Shown one piece after another: positions 26,267 to 36,167 of a stretch of DNA of 64,000 nt; position 1 is the stretch's first letter, and each line of letters begins with the position of its first letter. The stretch is from Promethearchaeati archaeon (GTDB taxonomy: Archaea; Asgardarchaeota; Heimdallarchaeia; Heimdallarchaeales; Heimdallarchaeaceae). The stretch covers positions 142,264 through 206,263 of the forward strand of contig JABLTJ010000002.1 in the NCBI GenBank assembly GCA_013166775.1, read 5' to 3'. Under the pieces are notes generated by a model. That model was not told where the DNA came from. It saw nothing but the letters and a program-made list of their open reading frames with translations, and did no database searches. Made by a program: the position numbers and the translations under genes.

Positions 26267-29200
26267 ATGATAGAAGAGGCTATGGGGGGCATATTAGATA
26301 AAGCCAATATTGGCATAACCTTTCTTATTGATAATAAGATAAAATTCGTGAATGAAAAATTCTTACATCTTACAGATTACTCTGAAGAGGAAATAATAGA
26401 AAAATCATTTATTTTCCTTTCTACAAATGAAGAAAAGGAAAGATTGAGAAATATCGAGATAAAATTATCAGAACAAGAAATCCATCCCAAGATTATTGAG
26501 TTTTGGATAGAAACAAAAAACGGTGTAAGAAAATATATTCGTAATAATTATTATGCTTCAGAAGATAGCAAACAGATGGAAGGTTTCCTAGTTCTTACTC
26601 ATGATTTAACAAAGGAGAAGAGTAAAGAAGTTAAGGTTCTTGCATCTGAATTTAAAAAATCAAGATTTCTAGATTTTCTATCTGAACAGATAATTTTCTA
26701 TGATACAGATCTTCGAATTATATGGACAAACAAAGCTGCAAGTGATTCTGTTGGAGAAATACCAGAGAGTATGGTAGGGGAAATCTGTTATGAATTATGG
26801 TATCAATCAGATACCCCCTGTTCAAACTGTCCTGTGTTAAAAGCAAAAGAAACAAGGCAAGAACAAAGTGCAGAAGTTGTTACACCAGATGATAAAGTTT
26901 GGAACATACGAGGATATCCCGTATATGGAGAAGATGGTACTCTGATTGGTATGGCAGAATTGGCAAGTGATATAACTGAAAGCAAACAAAAAATGAAAGA
27001 TCTTGCTAAAAGCGAAGAAAGATTCAAACAAATTTTCCATAACACTAATGATGGAATTTTTGTTGTCACAAGAGATACTGAGGGTAAATTCATTAAAATC
27101 ATTGAAGCAAACGAAATCGCATCTAGGATGTATGGATACACTCGAGAAGAATTCTTCGAAATGAAGCCTGCAGATTTTAATATTACTGGTGAAGAGGAAA
27201 CTTTAGAATTTATAAATAATCTACTCGAGGAGAAAAGACTTACATTTGAAAGGAATCACAGAACAAAAGATGGGAATCTCATTCTTGTAGAAATCAGTGC
27301 TCATCTTTTTACACTTGGTGAAGATACCGTAAGTATAGCTATTATTAGGGATATAACTGAAAAGAAGAAAGCTGATGAAGAGCTGATTGATAGGGAAGAA
27401 AAATTCAGACAAATATTCCAAAACTCTTCTGATGCAATATTTATTCATTCATTATCATCTGATGGAAAACCAGGGAATTTTATTGAAGTAAATGATATAG
27501 GTTGTGAGTGGACAGGTTATTCTCGAGAAGTACTACTTAAGATTTCACCACCTGAATTAGTATTTGAAAATGCTGCCCATGATGACGATATTAGTAAGAA
27601 ACTTCAATCTATGGGATTTTTAACATATGATGGCTTCATTCAAAATAAAGATGGGTATTTAAGAAACGTAGAATATAATTCCAGCATGTTTGTGCTAAAA
27701 GGAGAGAGAGTAATACTTACTACTGCTAGAGATATCACAGAAAGATTAATTTCTCAGCAAGAAATGAAAGAAAGTGAAGAAAGATTTAGAAAACTATTTG
27801 AAACAATTCCAGATGCACTTATTGCTGCAGACTTAAACGGGGACATAACTTATGCTAACTATCAAGCAGCAAAACTGTATGGTGTAGAAAGCATTGATAA
27901 GCTGATGAATGAGAATACATTCCAATTCATTGCCCAAGAAGACTTGATGAGAGCTCAGAATGGTTTTAAAGCAATTTTAACAAGTGGGTATGTGAGAAAT
28001 AAACAATTTCATATTGTCGATAAGGATGGTTCAAGAACACCAGTAGAGACCAATGCATCAGTAATTTTAGATTCAGAAGGCAATCCTAATGGTTTCATAG
28101 CTGTTGTTCGAGATATTTCAGAAAAACTAAAAGCTGAAAAATCTATTCAAGATAGTGAGGAGAAATTTAGACAAATCTTTCATAGTGGTAATGATGCAAT
28201 ATTCATACATAAATTAACAAGGGATGGAAAACTTGGAAATTTCATTGAAGTAAATAGTGTTGCATCTGCATGGACAGGTTATGATCGAGAAAAATTATTA
28301 ACAATGAAGCCAGCAGATATAAAATGGCCTGGTTTAGTCAATCATACCAAAAATATTGGAAAAGAACTACTTTCCACAGGTTCAACAACTTTTGAAGGGA
28401 CGATAGTACATAAGAACGGATCTTCCAAGCCAGTAGAGTTCAGTTCACAGTTATTTTTATTAAAAGACCAAGTGGTTATACTTTCTGTTGCTAGAGATAT
28501 TACAGAGAGAAAGAAATCTCAAAAAGAAATAGAAGAAAGTGAAGAAAAATTCAGGCAAATATTCCACAAAGCAAATGATGCATTCTTCCTAACTAAATTA
28601 ATTAAAGAAGATGAAACAAGCAAATTCATTGAAGTAAATGATATAGCATGTATATGGTTGGAATACACAAAGGAAGAGATTTTAGAGTTAAGATCAATAG
28701 ATATTACAGCTCCTGAACAAAAGGATGCAAATAAGGAAATTATTAGAGAAATCTACGATAAGGGTTATGGAACTTTTGAGACGGTTCTTCTTGGAAAAAA
28801 TGATAAGAGAATACCTGTTGAAATCAGCTCTCACATATTTGAGTTATGGGATGAGGAGGTTGTTTTAACAATAGCAAGGAATATCACTGATAGGAGAAGA
28901 GCTGAGAAGGAAATTCAAGAAAGTGAGGAAAGATATAGACAAGTCTTTCATAATTCAGGTGATATTATCGCAATAGTGAGTGTTCCACGTGATAGATCAA
29001 TCGGAAATCTTCTCGAGTTCAATGAATTAGCATGCAGGAAACTAGAATATTCTAGAGAGGATCTAATTGGATTAGGACTAGATGAAATAGTAAAGGATCT
29101 AACTGAAGAAGATATTACAAAGTATTTCAAAGAGATTATGGAAAAGAAAAGTGTCAAATTTGAAAGAAAGTTAGTAACAAAGAGTGGAGAATCATTCCCT

Positions 29201-29638
29201 GTTGAAATTAATGCAGCACCCTTTCTACTCAAAGGAGAAATTACAGTTTTATTAACAGCTAGAGATATCACAGAGAGAGTTAAAGATGAGGAATTGATGA
29301 AGCAAGCATTTGCTCAGATAGATCAGAACATAGAAGATTTTGATATCTTAGTAGATAAAATCAGAAATCCTCTTACAGGTATAGTTGGTTATTCCGAATT
29401 ATCTGATTCTCTTCACACATCAATTATTGTAGAAGAAGCTATGAAAATAGATGAAATTATCAAACAAATTTCAGAAAACTGGATTGCTTCTGAAAAATTC
29501 AGAGAAATCTTGAGAAAACATCTGTTAGCAGAACAAACCTCAGAAGAAGATAGTAGCAAAAATACAGAGGATGTTGTGACTGAGGTTAAGGAAGGTACAG
29601 CAGAGATTAAAACAGAGGAAACATCAACAGCGAAATAA
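26267..29638 (+). CDS. Eight-PAS-domain protein with degenerate histidine-kinase remnant
   Basis: A 1123-residue cytoplasmic protein. Eight PAS domains follow one another at about 115-125-residue spacing (starts near 5, 128, 245, 372, 500, 622, 750 and 880), most opening with a SEExFRQIFH-like motif and closing with ARDITER. The second has CSNCP, a Cys pair that might bind a cofactor. After the last PAS, ILVDKIRNPLTGIVGYSEL near 1025 resembles a HisKA H-box, but the phosphoacceptor His is Asp, and no HATPase domain follows; the tail is acidic. It is likely a sensor/scaffold, not an autonomous kinase. Confidence 0.88.
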   Translation: MIEEAMGGILDKANIGITFLIDNKIKFVNEKFLHLTDYSEEEIIEKSFIFLSTNEEKERLRNIEIKLSEQEIHPKIIEFWIETKNGVRKYIRNNYYASEDSKQMEGFLVLTHDLTKEKSKEVKVLASEFKKSRFLDFLSEQIIFYDTDLRIIWTNKAASDSVGEIPESMVGEICYELWYQSDTPCSNCPVLKAKETRQEQSAEVVTPDDKVWNIRGYPVYGEDGTLIGMAELASDITESKQKMKDLAKSEERFKQIFHNTNDGIFVVTRDTEGKFIKIIEANEIASRMYGYTREEFFEMKPADFNITGEEETLEFINNLLEEKRLTFERNHRTKDGNLILVEISAHLFTLGEDTVSIAIIRDITEKKKADEELIDREEKFRQIFQNSSDAIFIHSLSSDGKPGNFIEVNDIGCEWTGYSREVLLKISPPELVFENAAHDDDISKKLQSMGFLTYDGFIQNKDGYLRNVEYNSSMFVLKGERVILTTARDITERLISQQEMKESEERFRKLFETIPDALIAADLNGDITYANYQAAKLYGVESIDKLMNENTFQFIAQEDLMRAQNGFKAILTSGYVRNKQFHIVDKDGSRTPVETNASVILDSEGNPNGFIAVVRDISEKLKAEKSIQDSEEKFRQIFHSGNDAIFIHKLTRDGKLGNFIEVNSVASAWTGYDREKLLTMKPADIKWPGLVNHTKNIGKELLSTGSTTFEGTIVHKNGSSKPVEFSSQLFLLKDQVVILSVARDITERKKSQKEIEESEEKFRQIFHKANDAFFLTKLIKEDETSKFIEVNDIACIWLEYTKEEILELRSIDITAPEQKDANKEIIREIYDKGYGTFETVLLGKNDKRIPVEISSHIFELWDEEVVLTIARNITDRRRAEKEIQESEERYRQVFHNSGDIIAIVSVPRDRSIGNLLEFNELACRKLEYSREDLIGLGLDEIVKDLTEEDITKYFKEIMEKKSVKFERKLVTKSGESFPVEINAAPFLLKGEITVLLTARDITERVKDEELMKQAFAQIDQNIEDFDILVDKIRNPLTGIVGYSELSDSLHTSIIVEEAMKIDEIIKQISENWIASEKFREILRKHLLAEQTSEEDSSKNTEDVVTEVKEGTAEIKTEETSTAK

Positions 29639-29660
29639 TTGCTTGAGATAGGATTTCCGC

Positions 29661-29674
29661 TTAATTTATATATG
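29661..29674 (+). promoter_or_regulatory. TATA box of the cation exchanger gene
   Basis: TTAATTTATATATG, about 27 bases before the ATG at 29695; the mRNA is probably leaderless. Confidence 0.5.
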
Positions 29675-29694
29675 ACTCTTGATTAATATCGAAT

Positions 29695-30885
29695 ATGCAT
29701 TTTGCTAAGAAATTCAAAAATTCTTTTCACTTGACTATTTGGGAAGCTATAATCGCGATAGCAGCCATAACTGTATTTTTTATTCTTGAAAAAGTGGTTT
29801 ATCATGATGTAGAACACGCTCCAACATTTCTGATAATCTTCGGTTTTGTAGTTGGAATATGGTTAGCTTTTCGTCCATCTGAATGGGCAGTTGAAGGATT
29901 AAACAGTGGTGCGAAATATGCAGGATTATCAGAATATGTGGCTGGAATTCTATCAAGTCTTGCTTCTAACCTTCCGGAAGCAGTAATAGCTATTTTACTT
30001 TTAATTGAAGGTCTGCAGCTGATTGCGGTAGTTACGGTTTTATCTGCAGCTGGATTCAACGCAATGATACTTGGTATTGCTATACTTATTTCAACTGTTA
30101 AAAATAAGGGGCAAATAGCTGTTCCTGAAGATTTAGAGAAGAAAGAAGCGCCTATAATTCGATGGGCTATTGTAGCTTTGTTAATGACCGTCGTTTTTGG
30201 TTTTATTGAATATTTTCAAGTAGATCAACTAGAAGATGCATTACTGACTAAACCAGTTGCAGGATTACTCGCGGCAAGTTATTTATTTTACTTAATATAT
30301 GTTATTGTAGTAAAGGATACTAATAACAAAATTTCCTTGAAAAATCATGAAGAAAAGGAAAAAGCAGAAGAAATTGAAGAAATTAAAAAAGAAGAAGAAA
30401 ACGATCACGAGTCTAAGGAGCGACTACCAGTGTATTTGACTATTATTCTTTTAATTCTAGGATTTGTTGGAATTTATTTTGGTGGTGAAACACTTACTTG
30501 GGGTGTAATGGAATTAATGGAAGGAGGAGGATCGGGTATAGGTCAGATAGGATTTGCTCTAATACTGGGGGCAGCAGGAGCGGTACCTGAACACGGTATT
30601 GCAATAATTTCTGCCGCAAAAGATAATATTGAAGTAGGAATTGGAAATGCTATGGGAGGAATTCTCCAATCTTCATTGCTGATTTTTGGGATTCTAGGAA
30701 TTTTTGTTTCTATTACACTTCATCCATTTATACTTCTTCAAATAGCAGCAATCGCAGGTTCGTTATGGTTTGTGAAACGGTGCATTCAAGATAAAAAATT
30801 TGACACGTTTGAAGGGATAATGATTATCCTTCTTCAGGTACTGGTCTTTGTTATACTATTCGAAGATATTGCATTTTTCGCATAG
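29695..30885 (+). CDS. Cation/Ca2+ exchanger (CaCA superfamily)
   Basis: A 396-residue membrane antiporter with about 10 helices split by a charged loop (residues about 215-245, Glu/Lys-rich). The two inverted alpha repeats are visible: SSLASNLPEAVIAILLLIEG near 83 and GAAGAVPEHGIAIISAAKD near 297, each with the Pro-Glu pair that coordinates cations in NCX/CAX proteins. It probably exchanges Na+ or H+ for Ca2+ across the cytoplasmic membrane. It has its own promoter. Confidence 0.9.
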   Translation: MHFAKKFKNSFHLTIWEAIIAIAAITVFFILEKVVYHDVEHAPTFLIIFGFVVGIWLAFRPSEWAVEGLNSGAKYAGLSEYVAGILSSLASNLPEAVIAILLLIEGLQLIAVVTVLSAAGFNAMILGIAILISTVKNKGQIAVPEDLEKKEAPIIRWAIVALLMTVVFGFIEYFQVDQLEDALLTKPVAGLLAASYLFYLIYVIVVKDTNNKISLKNHEEKEKAEEIEEIKKEEENDHESKERLPVYLTIILLILGFVGIYFGGETLTWGVMELMEGGGSGIGQIGFALILGAAGAVPEHGIAIISAAKDNIEVGIGNAMGGILQSSLLIFGILGIFVSITLHPFILLQIAAIAGSLWFVKRCIQDKKFDTFEGIMIILLQVLVFVILFEDIAFFA

Positions 30886-30918
30886 ATAACTACACCCTTT
30901 CACTTTTTTTCTTTCTAG

Positions 30919-30930
30919 CTTTTTATACTC
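30919..30930 (+). promoter_or_regulatory. TATA box of the 73-residue gene
   Basis: CTTTTTATACTC, centred about 25 bases before the ATG at 30949. Confidence 0.5.
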
Positions 30931-30948
30931 AATAATAGAACTACTACC

Positions 30949-31170
30949 ATGGGAATACAGAGGATTCTACCTCCTATTGATAAAGAAGAAGAAATTATCT
31001 TACTTCATAGAAATGGTGCTATTATTGCAATTAGCGACACAATCTATCAAGTAAAAATATTCAGAGAACCTGAAAGGAAGATTTTTACAACCTCTTTGGA
31101 AAATGCTTACAGATTCTTACAATTAGGTATCGATAATTATGATAGCAATGAGGGATACTATTTACAATAA
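30949..31170 (+). CDS. Small hypothetical protein, 73 residues
   Basis: A short soluble protein starting MGIQRILPPIDKEEEI, with beta-strand-like segments (EIILLHRNGAIIAIS, YQVKIFREPERKIFTT) and a terminal helix. Not recognised. A well-placed TATA box and coding-like composition support it. It is convergent with the aminotransferase gene. Confidence 0.65.
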   Translation: MGIQRILPPIDKEEEIILLHRNGAIIAISDTIYQVKIFREPERKIFTTSLENAYRFLQLGIDNYDSNEGYYLQ

Positions 31171-31186
31171 AAAATGAAGTAAGAGA

Positions 31187-32419
31187 TTAATCTACTTCAT
31201 CAAATACTCTTTCAATAACTTCTAATGCCCATTCAAGTTCTTTTTGAGTAATAACCAAAGGTGGTGCAAAACGAATTGAAAACTCATGTGTTTCTTTCGC
31301 TAACAATCCTACTGGTTGATGATTTTTCATAGCTTCTGTATAGGGTCTGGCTTTTTCATTTAACTCAATTGCTACCAATAGTCCTTTTCCTCGTACTTCT
31401 TTGATTTTCTCTGAATGTTTCTTCTGAATTAGTTTCAACTTCTTAACAAAGAATTTCCCTAATTCTGTTGATCGTTTTGAAAAATCTTCCTCATTGAGTA
31501 AATCACAAACTGATTCAAGAACAGCCATTCCTAAGCTGTTTCCACCCCATGTTGACCCATGAGAACCTGGGGTTAAAACATCCATTATATCCCAATTTGC
31601 CAAAACACCTGAAATTGGAAAGATTCCCCCACCTAATGCTTTTGCTACTAAAACTATATCAGGTTTTACTTTTTCATGGTCGCTTGCGAAGATTGTTCCT
31701 GTTCTACAGAATCCAGTCTGTATTTCATCAACTATTGTGATGACGTTATTCTCTTTGCAGATTTTTTGTGCTTCTTTAAGATAGCCTTTTGGAGGAATCA
31801 AAACTCCAGCTTCACCTTGGATTGGTTCAAATAGGAAAGCAACTGTATTTTTGTTTATAGCTTTCTTCAAAGCCTCTGTATCACCATAAGGGATAACCTT
31901 AAACCCTGGAGTTTTGGGACCAAAACCACTGAAAGCATCAGGATCAGTTGAGAACCCTACGATTGTAATAGTTCTACCATGAAAGTTGTTCTCACAGACA
32001 ATTATCTCAGCTTTGTTTTCATCTACTCCTTTCTTCTCATATCCCCATTTTCTAGCAATTTTTAGAGCTGATTCAACTGCTTCTGCACCAGTGTTCATAG
32101 GGAGAAAAGATTCGTAACCAGTTAATTCACAGAGTTTTTTTGCAGCAGTACCCATCGAATCGTTGCAAAAAGCTCTAGATGTTAAAATAACCTTATCTGC
32201 TTGTTTCTTAAGTGCTTTAACAAGCTTTGGATTTCGATGTCCAAAATTCTGACTTGAATATGCACTCAAGCAATCCATATATTTTTTACCTTCCACATCC
32301 CAAACCCAAATTCCTTTTGCTTTTTCTATAACAACTGGAATTGGTTTATAATTATGAGCAGTCCATTTCTTATCTAAATCAAGATAGAGTTGTGATTTGT
32401 TTTGTTCTTTTTTTAACAT
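31187..32419 (-). CDS. rocD: Ornithine--oxo-acid aminotransferase (class III PLP)
   Basis: A 410-residue class III aminotransferase that converts ornithine and 2-oxoglutarate to glutamate semialdehyde and glutamate. Family signatures: MNTGAEAVESALKIARKW, NNFHGRT, IVDEIQTGFCRTG (Asp contacting the PLP ring) and LVAKALGGGIFPISG (Schiff-base Lys). The ornithine-type call rests on YSSQNFGHRNPKLVKAL and STDPDAFSGFGP; acetylornithine or 4-aminobutyrate aminotransferase are alternatives. The start at 32419 has AGGTGA 5 bases upstream; an in-frame ATG at 32443 lacks one. Confidence 0.88.
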   Translation of the reverse strand: MLKKEQNKSQLYLDLDKKWTAHNYKPIPVVIEKAKGIWVWDVEGKKYMDCLSAYSSQNFGHRNPKLVKALKKQADKVILTSRAFCNDSMGTAAKKLCELTGYESFLPMNTGAEAVESALKIARKWGYEKKGVDENKAEIIVCENNFHGRTITIVGFSTDPDAFSGFGPKTPGFKVIPYGDTEALKKAINKNTVAFLFEPIQGEAGVLIPPKGYLKEAQKICKENNVITIVDEIQTGFCRTGTIFASDHEKVKPDIVLVAKALGGGIFPISGVLANWDIMDVLTPGSHGSTWGGNSLGMAVLESVCDLLNEEDFSKRSTELGKFFVKKLKLIQKKHSEKIKEVRGKGLLVAIELNEKARPYTEAMKNHQPVGLLAKETHEFSIRFAPPLVITQKELEWALEVIERVFDEVD

Positions 32420-32481
32420 GGAATCACCTGTTATGTCTGACACCTATTTGAGGAGTGAATTTATAAAATTATAGATAAAAA

Positions 32482-33486
32482 TTATTTAGGTTTGATTTTC
32501 TTTCTTTTTACATAGACTATTGACGAAAATAGAACTATTGCTATCAGAGTACTGTAGAGAGATATTGGAGCTCTAAAAACAGTCATAAAAATTACTAAAT
32601 CATCCATATTAATCAAAGTATCAATTAAAAAGACAAGAAACTCTCCTGCTGTCTGTTGTCCTTCTACCCATTCAACATTTTGCAAATTGATATCATAGTC
32701 AAAATCAAAGTTACCCAATTCAGTTCCCAAAATAATTGAAGTATTAATTCTCTTGATTCTCAAAGATAAATCTTGAAAGTTCAAAGTTATATTCTGTAGA
32801 AATAAAGCAAAATCGTTCATATCTTTATTAATATTAACACTATCAAAGTAAAACTCATCACTGGTTTTCCATTCAAGCTCTTGATCATCTACAATAGCTG
32901 AAAGAGAGATGGATCCTTCTAGATACATTTCAGGATCAATCTCAAGTGAGATAGAACTAATATTGGCAATATCTGGATCGTTGATAGTGAATTTCATTGA
33001 ATTGAAGTTAATTGGTAAGCTAATGTTTTCTCCAATAAAAGAGAAAAAATTAGCTTTTATTTCAGCAGTCCCTTCTTCGATTTCTATGAAAAAAGTATCA
33101 GTGATAGGTGTTTTAACAATGATAGTCCCGTTTAGTCCTAGAGTTATATTCCCAGGATATCCTGAAACTTGAATTCCATATGTTGCATTTTCTTTCTTAA
33201 GATCTTTATTCAGATATCCTGTTAAATTGAAAGGAACATTAAAATCAGTATGGAATGTAAGGTATGGATACAAACCTATTCCAAGAGTTTCATTTTCAAA
33301 AGCAAAAACCATCTTAGCATTAAAATCGTTAGAGTAATTAGTAATTTTAGAGGAAATAACCCAATCATTCTTGTCTTCTATCGTTCCAATTTCAAACGCA
33401 GAGACTAGATTCTGATTTGTATTTCCAACGATAAATAACATTAGAATAGAGATTAGTAAACTGAATGTTAATTTCTGAAATTTCAC
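32482..33486 (-). CDS. Exported membrane-anchored hypothetical protein
   Basis: A 334-residue protein with an N-terminal signal peptide (about residues 5-30), a long extracellular part rich in beta strands and Asn/Asp, and a C-terminal transmembrane helix (about 305-328) ending YVKRKKIKPK. No recognised domain. It starts with GTG. It diverges from the membrane protein at 33591. Confidence 0.65.
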   Translation of the reverse strand: MKFQKLTFSLLISILMLFIVGNTNQNLVSAFEIGTIEDKNDWVISSKITNYSNDFNAKMVFAFENETLGIGLYPYLTFHTDFNVPFNLTGYLNKDLKKENATYGIQVSGYPGNITLGLNGTIIVKTPITDTFFIEIEEGTAEIKANFFSFIGENISLPINFNSMKFTINDPDIANISSISLEIDPEMYLEGSISLSAIVDDQELEWKTSDEFYFDSVNINKDMNDFALFLQNITLNFQDLSLRIKRINTSIILGTELGNFDFDYDINLQNVEWVEGQQTAGEFLVFLIDTLINMDDLVIFMTVFRAPISLYSTLIAIVLFSSIVYVKRKKIKPK

Positions 33487-33590
33487 TATAACTTCCCCTA
33501 CTTTAAATATAGATTTGAGCGTCTATAAAACCTTTTCATTCAACTATTTTCTGCAAAAGATTTAATATCAAGATATAGGAATTAAGAATT

Positions 33591-34556
33591 ATGTCTGAAA
33601 AAGACGAGAACATTGAAACTGAAGTTAAAACAAAACAGAAACGAAAAGAAAAAAGAGCTAAAAAAGAAAGAGTACGTGATGGACGATACAAAGAAAGTAC
33701 TAAAGAATTCTTTCTTGGTATTTGGAAGTTTATAAGCTTCTTTCTAAAGATAATTTTAGCACCCTTTTGGTTTACAGTTGTACTGTTTATTAAAGCAATC
33801 AAGTTTCTTAGAGAAAAAGGGGATCATCCATTAACTGATGAAGATAAAGGATTCCTTTCTCTGATACCAAGTCTTTTCTTTATGATGTGTCTAAGTATCA
33901 TCGCTGCATTTCTGATTTTCTATTTTGGATTGCTCGATAAAGCAATTGAAACAATTACAAGTGATGGATTCTGGCCAGCAGTGGGATTGTTCTTCACTCA
34001 GATTGGAAAAGGAATTTACTGGTTACTTTATGTTGTTTTCGTTGATTTTTTGTATGGAATGATCATTCAACCTTTCGGAGATTTTATGCAAAATGCAAAC
34101 TACTTCTGGGCTACTCTAATCATTGTTATTATAATCATTTTACTAGTTGGTCTAGGACTTATGATGTATCATCTTATGAAAACTCAGAAACTAATAAAAG
34201 CGATAGGACGATTTTTCAAGAAAATCTGGAGTTACCCCAAAAAAGCTCACGATTGGATAAGAGAGAAAATTGTTTTGAAATATCTAGTAGGTGAAAAACA
34301 TGTCGCAACGAAATCAAAGAGTTTCTTTTGGGGTGTTGTACTCATACAATTCATCATAACAATAGCTTTATTCATCCTAGCAATTGTATTAGGTGTTTTA
34401 AACTACATACAAGGCATCTGGGTTGGACCTGATATTCTAGAATACTCTTTAGTTGTAGCGGGAATACTTTTCCTTGTTATAGGAATCTTTTCAACCTGGT
34501 TCTTTGTTAGAGTTTACGCAGTAGCTACTAAAGTATCTGAAGAAGCAGCTACATAA
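33591..34556 (+). CDS. Polytopic membrane protein with basic N-terminus
   Basis: A 321-residue protein. Residues 1-45 are highly charged (Lys/Arg/Glu), followed by about six hydrophobic segments (near 45-65, 90-112, 125-155, 170-195, 250-275 and 283-308). A basic amphipathic stretch (about 198-245) lies between the fourth and fifth. No family recognised. It has a normal coding composition and is separated from GAPDH by 124 bases. Confidence 0.65.
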   Translation: MSEKDENIETEVKTKQKRKEKRAKKERVRDGRYKESTKEFFLGIWKFISFFLKIILAPFWFTVVLFIKAIKFLREKGDHPLTDEDKGFLSLIPSLFFMMCLSIIAAFLIFYFGLLDKAIETITSDGFWPAVGLFFTQIGKGIYWLLYVVFVDFLYGMIIQPFGDFMQNANYFWATLIIVIIIILLVGLGLMMYHLMKTQKLIKAIGRFFKKIWSYPKKAHDWIREKIVLKYLVGEKHVATKSKSFFWGVVLIQFIITIALFILAIVLGVLNYIQGIWVGPDILEYSLVVAGILFLVIGIFSTWFFVRVYAVATKVSEEAAT

Positions 34557-34680
34557 ACCTAAACATTTCTTTCTTTTTTTAGATTTTCTTTTGTTTATGC
34601 ATATGTATAGCGAATACATATTTCATTCAGTAAAATTTAAATTCTAGTCAAATAAATAATAGATATCTTTGGTGAGATTA

Positions 34681-35694
34681 ATGAAATTACGAGTCGGTAT
34701 TAACGGATTTGGACGCATTGGTCGAGGTGTCTTCAGAGCAGGCTTTGCACAATCAGATGTCGAATTTGTCGGGATAAATGATGTAGGTGATTCAAAAACT
34801 ATGGCTCATTTACTCAAATATGATAGCATTCACGGTAAATTTTCTCACGATGTAGATGCATCTGAAAACCACTTAAAAGTAGGTGGTAAAGAAATCCCAA
34901 TAGCTAAGGAAAGAGATCCTGCAGATATTCCGTGGAGTGAATGGAATGCAGATATAGTTTTCGAATGTGTAGGGATTTTTAGAACATATGAGCTAGCATC
35001 AAAACATCTAGATGGAGGAGCAAAAAGAGTTATCCTTTCAGCTCCCGATAAAGGAAAAACCAAACCAATCCCAGCTTTTGTTTTTGGTGTCAATGAGGAC
35101 AAATATAATCCTGAAAATCACAAAATTATTTCAAATGCAAGCTGCACAACCAACTGTTATGCTCCTGTGACAAAACTCATCGATGAATCATTTACTATCA
35201 AATCAGGATATATGACAACAGTTCATGCCTATACAACAGATCAAAAACTTCTTGATCTTCCTCACGGTGATTTAAGAAGGGCGAGATCTGCTACATTATC
35301 TATGATTCCAACATCAACAGGAGCTGCTAAAGCAGTTGGAAAAGTTCTACCGCATCTAGAAGGAAAGCTTCAAGCAATGTCAATCAGAGTACCTACACCT
35401 AATGTGTCACTTATTGACGCAGTTTACTCTGTAGAGAATAAAGCATCAAAAGAAGAAGTAAATCAAGTTTTTGTTAATGCGTCCCTAGGAAAACTGAAAG
35501 GAATACTTGCTGTTTCTAACGAAGAACTAGTGTCTTCCGATTATAATGGAATTCCTTATTCAGCAACAGTAGATTTGCCATTAACAATGGCATTTGATAA
35601 TCAAATCAAGATAATTGCTTGGTATGATAATGAAACAGGATATTCTTCAAGAATGATTGATTTAGCAAGGTATATTGCAAGCAAGGAAGGTTAA
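34681..35694 (+). CDS. gap: Glyceraldehyde-3-phosphate dehydrogenase, bacterial/eukaryotic class
   Basis: A 337-residue phosphorylating GAPDH. The NAD-binding N-terminus is VGINGFGRIGRGVFR, the catalytic site SNASCTTNCYAPV (nucleophilic Cys) with TVHAYT (catalytic His), and WYDNETGYSSRM closes the chain. These are class I (bacterial/eukaryotic) signatures, different from the archaeal class II enzyme. It works in glycolysis or gluconeogenesis. Start at ATG 34681, with GGTGA 5 bases before; the upstream TTG has no such site. Confidence 0.95.
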   Translation: MKLRVGINGFGRIGRGVFRAGFAQSDVEFVGINDVGDSKTMAHLLKYDSIHGKFSHDVDASENHLKVGGKEIPIAKERDPADIPWSEWNADIVFECVGIFRTYELASKHLDGGAKRVILSAPDKGKTKPIPAFVFGVNEDKYNPENHKIISNASCTTNCYAPVTKLIDESFTIKSGYMTTVHAYTTDQKLLDLPHGDLRRARSATLSMIPTSTGAAKAVGKVLPHLEGKLQAMSIRVPTPNVSLIDAVYSVENKASKEEVNQVFVNASLGKLKGILAVSNEELVSSDYNGIPYSATVDLPLTMAFDNQIKIIAWYDNETGYSSRMIDLARYIASKEG

Positions 35695-35695
35695 C

Positions 35696-36073
35696 TCATC
35701 CTTCCTCTATACTTTTCATCATTCCAATAAAAGCTTTGTAAAGGCACTCTGCGCAGCTTGTTGCTTCTGGATCAATGAATAGAATTACGTCTCTCATATT
35801 TTCATAGATTTTTCTTGGAATTGCTCTATCGCCTATAATTATTCTGCGTTGTTTTGTAGGGCATGTAATACAATCCTCTTGATCATTAGTAACAGCATTC
35901 AAACAGTAGGAGGGATTGTTAAATTCTTCTAAATTAATATGTTCTAAATCCATTGGATCAAAAAAACTAATGACAATAACCTCATCGAATTCATCATCTA
36001 AGATACAATAAGTTGCACCTTCAAGTTCTTTATGCATGGGGCATGGTTGTCTAATCCACAAAAGTTTGGACAT
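35696..36073 (-). CDS. Cys-rich hypothetical protein, possible metal binder
   Basis: A 125-residue soluble protein with seven Cys, three as paired motifs: DCITCP and SCAEC, plus QPCPMH. This spacing suggests a zinc or Fe-S site. Acidic overall; no family recognised. It is convergent with GAPDH, separated by a single base. Confidence 0.6.
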   Translation of the reverse strand: MSKLLWIRQPCPMHKELEGATYCILDDEFDEVIVISFFDPMDLEHINLEEFNNPSYCLNAVTNDQEDCITCPTKQRRIIIGDRAIPRKIYENMRDVILFIDPEATSCAECLYKAFIGMMKSIEEG

Positions 36074-36167
36074 TATATCTACGTATCAACATTCAAGTTA
36101 AAAATTTTCAGATACTCTTAATCATGAAATACGTGTTTTCTAAAAAGAATAAAAAGAGAGAGCTGAT

